Assembly: GCA_903938955.1 (NCBI GenBank)
Contig: CAJAFJ010000328.1
Coordinates: forward strand, 1 to 21,336
DNA length: 21,336 bases
Source: an uncultured beta proteobacterium
GTDB lineage: Bacteria > Pseudomonadota > Gammaproteobacteria > Burkholderiales > Burkholderiaceae
Direction of reading: 5' to 3'
How positions within the stretch are numbered: the first letter of the stretch is position 1; each line of letters begins with the position of its first letter. Shown here piece by piece: positions 15,900-21,336 of the stretch. The notes under the pieces were generated by a model. It ran no database searches and was not told the origin of the DNA. It saw only the letters and a list, made by a program, of their open reading frames with translations. The position numbers and the translations under genes are program-made.

Positions 15900-16626
15900 G
15901 CGGACGCGTCCCAAAATGCAGGCAGGCAATGCCAAACGAAAGGTTTTCCCAGCGCACCTCGGTCAGGCCGGCCTGGCTCATCAGCGTGGCAAACCCTTGC
16001 TGGTCCGGAAAGCGCCGGATCGACTCAATCAGGTACTGGTAGGCCTGTGGTTCACCGGCCACCGCCGCACCCAGACGGGGGATGACGAAGTAAGAATACA
16101 AATCGTAAAACGGGGCCAGCCAAGCGGCCGGTTTCGAGAATTCCAGGCAGACAAAACGCCCGCCCGGCTTGAGAACACGGTGTATCTCGGCCAAGGCCAG
16201 CGCCACATGCGTGGCATTGCGCAGCCCAAAGGAGACGGTGAGCAAGTCGACACTGGCGTCTGGTAACGGCAGTTTTTCAGCTTCACCGGCCAGCCATTGC
16301 AAGCTCTCGCTGTCGGCGCGCTGGCGCCCGACCTGCATCATGGCCAGGCTGGGGTCGCACACGACCACCTCGCGGCCAGGGCCCCGCAGCAGGCGCGCCA
16401 CGTCACCGGTGCCACCGGCCAAATCCACCACCCGGCCTGAAACGCCTGCCACGCGCTTGGCCAGCGTGCGCTTCCAGAGGCGGTGAATGCCCATGCTCAT
16501 CAGGTCGTTCATCAGGTCGTAGCGCGGCGCCACGGCATCAAACACCAGACGAATGCGGGCGCGGCGCTCGTCGCTGCTGACGGCTTGTTTGCCGAAACTT
16601 TGGTCAATGGCGGGCTGGTCGTGCAT
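15889..16626 (-). CDS. ubiE: UbiE/MenG C-methyltransferase (demethylmenaquinone methyltransferase)
   Basis: A 245-residue class I SAM methyltransferase. The family signature VFDAVAPRYDLMNDLMSMGIHRLWKR (28-53) is followed by the SAM-binding VDLAGGTGDVA (67-77), EKLPLPDASVDLLTVSFGLRN and HRVLKPGG. UbiE methylates both demethylmenaquinone and the ubiquinone precursor in E. coli; specialised menaquinone enzymes are called MenG/MenH. Here it precedes menA by an 11-bp overlap, so menaquinone is the more likely product in context. Betaproteobacteria normally have another ubiE at the ubiquinone locus, so this may be a second, specialised copy (inference). It follows the thioredoxin gene after 4 bp. 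Confidence 0.93.
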   Translation of the reverse strand: MHDQPAIDQSFGKQAVSSDERRARIRLVFDAVAPRYDLMNDLMSMGIHRLWKRTLAKRVAGVSGRVVDLAGGTGDVARLLRGPGREVVVCDPSLAMMQVGRQRADSESLQWLAGEAEKLPLPDASVDLLTVSFGLRNATHVALALAEIHRVLKPGGRFVCLEFSKPAAWLAPFYDLYSYFVIPRLGAAVAGEPQAYQYLIESIRRFPDQQGFATLMSQAGLTEVRWENLSFGIACLHFGTRPHAR

Positions 16627-16630
16627 CGGT

Positions 16631-17176
16631 TTACTTCAGGGCCAGTTCGACAGCGGCATCCAATTGCGCACGCGTCATGGCGCCCATGCGGCTGGCGACC
16701 ACCACGCCCTGCTTGTTGATCACCACGGTAAAGGGCAGACCCGCCTGGCTGTTGCCCAGTGAGCGCATCAGGTCAATGCCGGGGGCGCGTGTGAGCAGGA
16801 CCGGGTAGTTGATGTCATAGGCACGGCCAAAGTCGCGCACGGGTTCCGGGTTGGTTTCAATGTTGATGCCGATCACCTCGACGCCGGTTTTGCGCAATTG
16901 CAACGCCACCAGTTCCGGGATTTCAACCCGGCAGGGTGGACACCAGCGGGCCCAGAAGTTGATGATCATGGGCCGCCCGCGGTGGCGGACAAAGGGGATG
17001 GCTTTGTTGTCCAGGTCGTACAGCGTGGCGGCAAACAGGGCCTCGGGGTTGATGCGGCCGGGCGCTTCAAGCGTCAAGCCGCCCTGCACGCCAGGTTTGT
17101 CTTGCGCTGGCACCAGCGTGCTGGCGCAGAGCAAGATGCTAGCCAGCAGGCCAGAACCGATAACCCGACGCTTCAC
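16631..17176 (-). CDS. TlpA/ResA-type periplasmic thioredoxin
   Basis: A 181-residue thiol-disulfide reductase with an N-terminal signal segment (MKRRVIGSGLLASILLCASTLVPAQ). The active site is FWARWCPPCRVEIPEL (C79, C82), with the cis-Pro loop at GLPFTVVI near residue 150. TlpA/ResA proteins keep periplasmic cysteines reduced for heme attachment or copper-centre assembly; TlpA of Bradyrhizobium reduces CuA and SCO cysteines. In this operon the natural targets are the NosZ CuA ligands, the SCO cysteines, or cytochrome heme motifs (inference). The start overlaps the nosY stop by 4 bp. I have not assigned a symbol because family members are hard to tell apart by eye. Confidence 0.88.
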   Translation of the reverse strand: MKRRVIGSGLLASILLCASTLVPAQDKPGVQGGLTLEAPGRINPEALFAATLYDLDNKAIPFVRHRGRPMIINFWARWCPPCRVEIPELVALQLRKTGVEVIGINIETNPEPVRDFGRAYDINYPVLLTRAPGIDLMRSLGNSQAGLPFTVVINKQGVVVASRMGAMTRAQLDAAVELALK

Positions 17177-18000
17177 GGCAAGTCTCCACGGCGAAACAGC
17201 AGGAACCCGGCCAGGGCCGCACCCAGGCCCAGCGCCAGCGGATAGACCAGTGCAAAAATCTTGTAGCCAAACGCACCAAACAAATCAAGGATGACGTAGG
17301 CCGAGGGGCCGAGCACGATCAGTTGCGGGTCGAACATGGCCAGTGCGGCGGTGCGAAACACCTGCAGCGGGTTGGCCAGGGCCACGGTGACGGCCAGTTC
17401 CGGCGAAATCTTGCCCTGAATCATCACGCCCAGCAAAATCAGATCGAGGAACAGCAGGAAGGTGAGCCAGACCAAAAAGGCCGCGCCCTGTGCCATGTCG
17501 GTGGTGCGTGCCAGCGACGAGATCAGCATGCCAATGCCCAGGAAGCAGGCTGCCATCACCGCCAGCAAGGCAGTGTAGTAACTGAAGATGCCCCACGGCA
17601 CCTCAATGCCTTGTACCAGGGCGATCAGCACCGCCATCACCATGGCGCCAAACACGGGCAGAAAAATGACGATGTAACGCCCCAAAATCTTGCCCCAGAA
17701 CCAGGCCGCCAGCGACACCGGCAGCGACAGCAGGTATTCGTAAACACCGGCCTCGCGGTCGCCCGCCACCGAGCGCACGGTGGTGATCAGTACAAAGATC
17801 GGCAGGATCGCCATGGTCAGCTGGATGTAGGTCACCAGCAGGCGCGACAGGCCAATAAAGCCCAGTACGCGCGATTCAGTCAGGCCAAACAGGAACAGCA
17901 GCGCCACGATGCCGCCAAACACCAGCGTGTAGATCAGGAACCAGCGCGCGCGCAGGGATTCAACAATATCGAGTTTGGCGGTAAGCCAGAGTTGTTTCAT
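17173..18000 (-). CDS. nosY: NosY, ABC-2 type permease
   Basis: A 275-residue inner-membrane permease with about six hydrophobic segments. The N-terminal DIVESLRARWFLIYTLVFGG and the GDREAGVYEYLLSLPVS loop after the second helix match NosY. NosF and NosY form an ABC transporter that, with NosD, supports assembly of the CuZ (copper-sulfur) centre of nitrous oxide reductase in the periplasm; a sulfur species is the proposed cargo. It lies 14 bp after nosL. Its stop overlaps the next gene, the TlpA-type thioredoxin, by 4 bp, and the usual NosY partner nosD comes only five genes later. Confidence 0.93.
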   Translation of the reverse strand: MKQLWLTAKLDIVESLRARWFLIYTLVFGGIVALLFLFGLTESRVLGFIGLSRLLVTYIQLTMAILPIFVLITTVRSVAGDREAGVYEYLLSLPVSLAAWFWGKILGRYIVIFLPVFGAMVMAVLIALVQGIEVPWGIFSYYTALLAVMAACFLGIGMLISSLARTTDMAQGAAFLVWLTFLLFLDLILLGVMIQGKISPELAVTVALANPLQVFRTAALAMFDPQLIVLGPSAYVILDLFGAFGYKIFALVYPLALGLGAALAGFLLFRRGDLP

Positions 18001-18014
18001 GGGTCAATTCGAGG

Positions 18015-18542
18015 TTACTTCGGTGCGCTGGCGGCACTGAAAATGGGTTTGTCAACGGTCGAGCCGGGCAGGCAATTGGCAGGCCACATGCTGGCGGTTT
18101 TTTGGCTCATGGCGGCAAAGTCGAGCGTGCCCGGCTGGGGTATGGCGTAGGCGCCAAAGTTGTAGCCCATGGGTGAACTTTTGCCGCTCAGGTAGTGGGC
18201 GCTGCGCGCGTCCAGCCACGTCAAGCTCTTGCTGGCGTAGTCGGCCACCCAGAATTTCGTGGCGGCATCTGTCATCCAAGGGTGTTCTTTGTGTTTTTCG
18301 TCGTACCAGGTGGCGGCACAGCCGATGTCGTCAAATTTGAAAGCGGTATTTTTGGGGCCGCCGCGAATCTGGGCTGGAAAGCGTTTGTCCGAAATCGCCA
18401 TGCCGCAGCGCAAGCAATGGTCGCGGTCCCACTTGAAGGGCAGCATGCCTTCGGGCCAGACGCCTTCGTCGCCACAGGCGGCCAGCAGGGTGGCCAGTGG
18501 TGTCAGTAAAAAACCGTGGGCCAGTAATGCGCGTCGCCTCAT
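18015..18542 (-). CDS. nosL: NosL, copper-chaperone lipoprotein
   Basis: A 175-residue lipoprotein with the lipobox LLAAC (C23 lipidated). The motif DRDHCLRCGMAI (C43, C46, M48) is the NosL copper(I)-binding signature, and FDDIGCAATWYDEK matches the conserved second part. NosL delivers copper to NosZ at the outer or inner membrane face of the periplasm. The ATG at 18542 overlaps the nosF stop by 4 bp (ATGA), and the lipoprotein signal begins there (MRRRALLAHG). The longer frame to 18644 reads an unrelated nosF frame. Size and sequence fit the family. Confidence 0.93.
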   Translation of the reverse strand: MRRRALLAHGFLLTPLATLLAACGDEGVWPEGMLPFKWDRDHCLRCGMAISDKRFPAQIRGGPKNTAFKFDDIGCAATWYDEKHKEHPWMTDAATKFWVADYASKSLTWLDARSAHYLSGKSSPMGYNFGAYAIPQPGTLDFAAMSQKTASMWPANCLPGSTVDKPIFSAASAPK

Positions 18543-19399
18543 GGATTGATTTCCGTGAGCGACACGTGGCTGACCACCGCCACGTAGCGCGACACCATGC
18601 CGAGAAAGCGCAGGCGGTCGGGGCCGGCAATCTGGCCTTCCCATTCGGTGCCGTCGGCGTCAAGCGCGACGAAGTTCCACTGCGACAGCGCCTTGGACAA
18701 CGCGGGTTCGGGGTTGCGGGAAACGACCCGGCCTGCCAGCATGCCGGTCATGGACACGTTGTCTGACATGCGCTCGTCCAGCACCACCTTGCCGAGATCA
18801 AGTTCGACCACACGGTTGACCAGGGCCGACACCTCGTTGATGCGGTGGCTGGAGATCAGCATGGTGGCGTTTTGCGCACGCTCTTCCAGCAACTCAAAAA
18901 ATATCTTGCGCGCTTGCGGGTCGAGGTTGGCGGCGGGCTCGTCCATCACCAGCACTTTGGCGTCGCGGCCCAACGCAATGGCGATCAGCAGCTTTTGCTT
19001 CATGCCGCCCGAGAGCTTGTTGAACGGGCGCGCCAGAATGCTGCCGATGTCGAGCCCGAGCCGAATCGCGATCTCGTGCATGCGCTCAGCGGGCGTGTTG
19101 CACAGGGCGGCTGAAAAATCAAGCAACTGGCCGACTGGCATTTTCAACGGCGGTGGCAGTTGCGGCACAAAGCCGATCAGGCCCAGCACCTCGGTGCGTT
19201 CCAGGCGCGGGTTGCGGCCTTGAATCAGCACTTCGCCGTCGTGCGTGTACTCGCCCAGCAGGCAGCGGATGAGGGTGGTTTTGCCGGCGCCGTTGGAGCC
19301 AATCAAGGCGACCCGTTCGCCCAGGCCGACTTCCAGCTGGATGCCGTCCAGAATGCGTGCGCGTCTGAAAGATTTACTGACTGAATTAAATTTGATCAC
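18539..19399 (-). CDS. nosF: NosF, ABC transporter ATP-binding protein
   Basis: A 286-residue ABC ATPase, a little shorter than many NosF. It has the Walker A GSNGAGKTT (34-42), a Q-loop at FVPQ (77-80), the ABC signature LSGGMKQ (129-135), the Walker B VLVMDEP (149-155) followed by the D-loop NLD, and the H-loop SSHR. The C-terminal ~70 residues (REALSKAL-like to SLTEINP) match the NosF accessory region. It powers NosY for CuZ assembly with NosD. The start is GTG at 19399, 52 bp after nosH; the gap holds a small hairpin (19431-19445). The end overlaps nosL by 4 bp. Confidence 0.93.
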   Translation of the reverse strand: MIKFNSVSKSFRRARILDGIQLEVGLGERVALIGSNGAGKTTLIRCLLGEYTHDGEVLIQGRNPRLERTEVLGLIGFVPQLPPPLKMPVGQLLDFSAALCNTPAERMHEIAIRLGLDIGSILARPFNKLSGGMKQKLLIAIALGRDAKVLVMDEPAANLDPQARKIFFELLEERAQNATMLISSHRINEVSALVNRVVELDLGKVVLDERMSDNVSMTGMLAGRVVSRNPEPALSKALSQWNFVALDADGTEWEGQIAGPDRLRFLGMVSRYVAVVSHVSLTEINP

Positions 19400-19430
19400 T
19401 GTGTTCGCCTGAGCGTAAAAATACCTTCGT

Positions 19431-19445
19431 GGCCCGCAGCGGGCC
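19431..19445. repeat. Small inverted repeat in the nosH-nosF gap
   Basis: GGCCCGCAGCGGGCC is a 15-bp inverted repeat (7-bp arms around one base; as RNA a 5-bp GC stem with a 5-nt loop). It lies in the only sizeable gap in the upstream half of the operon. No T-run follows on the - strand, so it is not a good terminator; an mRNA-processing or stability role is only a possibility. Confidence 0.4.
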
Positions 19446-19451
19446 AGCCGG

Positions 19452-20432
19452 TCATAGTAATTTGGAAAGACCTTTGATGTCGAATTTCAAAGAGCCGGTA
19501 GGGCAGACGTCCACGCACAGGCCGCAGCGCGTGCAGTCGGGTCCAATGGCGACTTCGGTGTCGACCGCGCGGCCCTTGATCACGGTGTCCAGCACATGCG
19601 GCACCAGACATACTTTTTTGCAGTCGCCTTCATGAAAGCAACCGTCCAGCGTGTATTTGATGCGCACCGGTGACAGGATGCCGACGACGCCATAGGTCAG
19701 CCCAATCGGGCAGGCGTAGCGACACCAGGCGCGGCGCGAAAAAGTGACTTCAAACAGCAGCAAGGCCAGCACCCACAACAAGGCCAGTCCGGGGCCGTAG
19801 ATCAGCGCGCGCGAGAGGATGCCGGTCGGTGAAATGGCTTCAAAAACGGTATAGCCCGTGCCCAAGGCGGCCAGCGCAAACACCGCCCAGAAATAGGTGC
19901 GCAAACCGCGGCTCATGGGCTGGTCCGACACCAGTTTTTTGCTCGCCATCCACAAATGCAGCTTTTCGGCCAACTCGGCCAGCAGGTGGTAAGGGCAAAC
20001 CCAGGAGCAAAAGCTGCGCCCACCCACCAGCATCCAGAACGCCATGATGGTGAGCGTGCCGATGACCAGATTCACGATGATGTGTTTGTGCGCCAGCATG
20101 ACCTGCAGCGCCGAGTTCAGGTCGATTAGGTGAAAACCGATAAACCGCGAGGCGGTGAGGGCGCCTTCCAGAATTTGAATGTCAAAGCCGAACGACACCG
20201 CAAACAACAAGTTGGCGGCGATCAACACCGCCCAGCGCCGGTTGCGCCAGGTGTTGCTGTGCGGTTTTTCATGCGCCTTCAGGATGGTCGCGCGAACTTC
20301 CGCCTTGTTGGCCATGCGCTTGAGTTCATGCACTTGTTGGGCACGTTCGGTGATAACCGCGGGGCGCTTGGGCTCGCGCCCGAACATGATCGCGATTTGT
20401 TCAAAAAAGCGTTGCCATTTCACGTCTTTCAT
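19452..20432 (-). CDS. nosH: NosH, NapH-like membrane iron-sulfur quinol oxidase subunit
   Basis: A 326-residue membrane Fe-S protein. A polar N-terminus (1-65) is followed by about four helices (near 68-88, 118-138, 180-200 and 210-230). The conserved CSWVCPYHLL (142-151) and CRYACPIGL (237-245) pairs sit at the membrane face. The C-terminus has two [4Fe-4S] ferredoxin motifs: C265/C271/C275 with PHVLD, and CTRCGLCVDVCPTG (300-313). NapH-like proteins oxidise menaquinol or ubiquinol and pass electrons to NapG-like partners; in clade II nos systems NosGH do the same for N2O reduction. Its start overlaps nosG by 4 bp, with GGGAGG upstream. Confidence 0.9.
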   Translation of the reverse strand: MKDVKWQRFFEQIAIMFGREPKRPAVITERAQQVHELKRMANKAEVRATILKAHEKPHSNTWRNRRWAVLIAANLLFAVSFGFDIQILEGALTASRFIGFHLIDLNSALQVMLAHKHIIVNLVIGTLTIMAFWMLVGGRSFCSWVCPYHLLAELAEKLHLWMASKKLVSDQPMSRGLRTYFWAVFALAALGTGYTVFEAISPTGILSRALIYGPGLALLWVLALLLFEVTFSRRAWCRYACPIGLTYGVVGILSPVRIKYTLDGCFHEGDCKKVCLVPHVLDTVIKGRAVDTEVAIGPDCTRCGLCVDVCPTGSLKFDIKGLSKLL

Positions 20433-21277
20433 AGCTTCCAGACCTCCCGGGCTTCGATCACGATGCAGGATGGCTCAACGGGGCACACCATCTCGCACAC
20501 GCCGCATCCCACGCAGGGTTCATGCACGACCGGTTGACGCCGGGTTTTGCCGTCTGCGGTGGTCAATGTTTCCATGGAGATGGCGCCGCCCACCGGGCAT
20601 TCACTCACGCACAGGTTGCATTCCTTGACGTCATAGGGATGGTCGGCCACCAAAATGGGTTTCCAGCGGTCCACGTCCATGTAGCGCAGGTGCCCCTTGA
20701 AATCAGCGCCGCGCGTCTGGCCCTTGAAGCCCTTGCCCTGGGTGGCGAGACAGGCTTCTGGCCGCGTGAGTCGCGCCACGCCCATGCGTTCTTTCAGGTT
20801 CAGGGTTGGCTCCGGGTCTTTTTCCTTGGCCTTGAGAATAGGCTTGGCGGCCAGACCGGCACCGGCACGCACCATTAAGAATCCGGGTTTTTCGTAGGCC
20901 AGTGAGCCTGTGGGGCAGGCCAGAATGCACTGCACCGCATCGCAGGAGAAGTCGCAGGCTTGCTCGCGGGGGTCAATGTAAGGCACGCCAACCCCAAAAC
21001 CATCCACCAGGTCGGCCAGCTTGATGGCTTGCACCGGGCAGACCTGCACACATTGGCCGCATTTGATGCACGAGCCCAGCAGGTCTTTTTCGTCCAGCGC
21101 ACCAGGCGGGCGCAGTCGTTTTTTCTGTGCGTAAGCCAGCGGCAGGTAGCCTGACAGCGCCGCGCCCAGCACGCCACCTGCCAGCAGCACGGTGCGCAGC
21201 CAGCGGCGGCGGTCCTGACGGGTCAGGCGCGGTTTGGTTTTGACCGGCGTGGCGGGTACGGGTGTTGGCTCGCTCAT
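20429..21277 (-). CDS. nosG: NosG, NapG-like periplasmic ferredoxin
   Basis: A 282-residue periplasmic ferredoxin with a Tat-like signal (DRRRWLRTVLLAGGVLGAA, 22-40). It has four [4Fe-4S] cysteine sets: C70/C73/C76/C80 (CIKCGQCVQVCP), C108/C112/C117/C121, C220/C223/C227 plus a fourth Cys, and C255/C258/C261/C265 with C271. This is the NapG architecture. NosG takes electrons from NosH-bound quinol and passes them to periplasmic c-type cytochromes that feed NosZ. Distinction from NapG rests on context: nosH, nosF, nosL and nosY follow and no nap genes are seen. The ATG at 21277 overlaps the upstream gene's stop by 4 bp and has an AGGAG sequence. Confidence 0.9.
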   Translation of the reverse strand: MSEPTPVPATPVKTKPRLTRQDRRRWLRTVLLAGGVLGAALSGYLPLAYAQKKRLRPPGALDEKDLLGSCIKCGQCVQVCPVQAIKLADLVDGFGVGVPYIDPREQACDFSCDAVQCILACPTGSLAYEKPGFLMVRAGAGLAAKPILKAKEKDPEPTLNLKERMGVARLTRPEACLATQGKGFKGQTRGADFKGHLRYMDVDRWKPILVADHPYDVKECNLCVSECPVGGAISMETLTTADGKTRRQPVVHEPCVGCGVCEMVCPVEPSCIVIEAREVWKL

Positions 21278-21336
21278 CCCTTGACTCCTGTGGGTTTGAC
21301 AAAGCGCGGATGCTCGTCCTTGAGTGTCATTTCAGG
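21274..21336 (-). CDS. 3' end of the gene upstream of nosG (partial, unidentified)
   Basis: The frame reading off the right edge of the window ends with 20 residues (PEMTLKDEHPRFVKPTGVKG) and a TGA that overlaps the nosG ATG by 4 bp. That overlap pattern matches the rest of the operon, so this is probably a real coding end. Twenty residues are too few to name the protein; a cytochrome, NosB-like membrane protein or another nos gene are all possible. Confidence 0.6.
   Translation of the reverse strand, partial: PEMTLKDEHPRFVKPTGVKG

Noticed and set aside
1..21336. CRISPR arrays, insertion sequences, prophage genes, tRNA or rRNA
   Set aside because: No regularly spaced direct repeats, transposase or integrase frames, or tRNA/rRNA-like sequences were seen on reading both strands.

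Overview
The window looks like chromosomal DNA of a facultatively anaerobic betaproteobacterium, probably in or near the Comamonadaceae (order Burkholderiales). This placement is an inference from GC-rich coding sequence, an Entner-Doudoroff edd-eda pair, a long class II (B12-dependent) ribonucleotide reductase, and protein types seen by eye; no database search was possible. About 20 protein-coding genes fill the window. I see no rRNA, tRNA, CRISPR array or insertion sequence.

Left part (1-8.8 kb), housekeeping and envelope genes. The 3' end of edd and all of eda are on the + strand. Everything else here is on the - strand: glyoxalase I (gloA), an overlapping eptA-dgkA pair (lipid A phosphoethanolamine transferase plus diacylglycerol kinase), a coniferyl-aldehyde-type aldehyde dehydrogenase, and nrdJ, which is followed by a strong intrinsic terminator. 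The 338-bp divergent region 8465-8802 carries several inverted repeats: two 16-bp sites exactly 32 bp apart that resemble a tandem NrdR operator, and two FNR/DNR-like sites.

Middle (8.8-10.5 kb, + strand), a small exported redox cassette: a diheme cytochrome c, a periplasmic ankyrin-repeat protein and a DUF411-type protein with an unusual cysteine pattern.

Right part (10.5-21.3 kb, - strand), a nitrous oxide reductase (nos) accessory operon read from right to left: an unidentified 3' end, nosG, nosH, nosF, nosL, nosY, a TlpA-type thioredoxin, ubiE/menG, menA, a BASS-family transporter, nosD, an unknown exported protein, a SCO protein and a flavocytochrome-c-sulfide-dehydrogenase-like flavoprotein. 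Most genes overlap by 4 bp (ATGA). nosZ itself is not in the window. NosG and NosH are NapG/NapH-like quinol-oxidising proteins, and no nosR is seen, so a clade II (atypical) nos system is likely.

The most interesting point is that two late menaquinone-biosynthesis enzymes, MenA and a UbiE/MenG methyltransferase, plus a BASS transporter, sit inside the nos operon between nosY and nosD. This suggests that the operon carries part of the supply of the low-potential quinone that feeds NosGH, along with copper/heme maturation factors (NosL, SCO, TlpA, possibly DUF411) and a candidate cytochrome donor.
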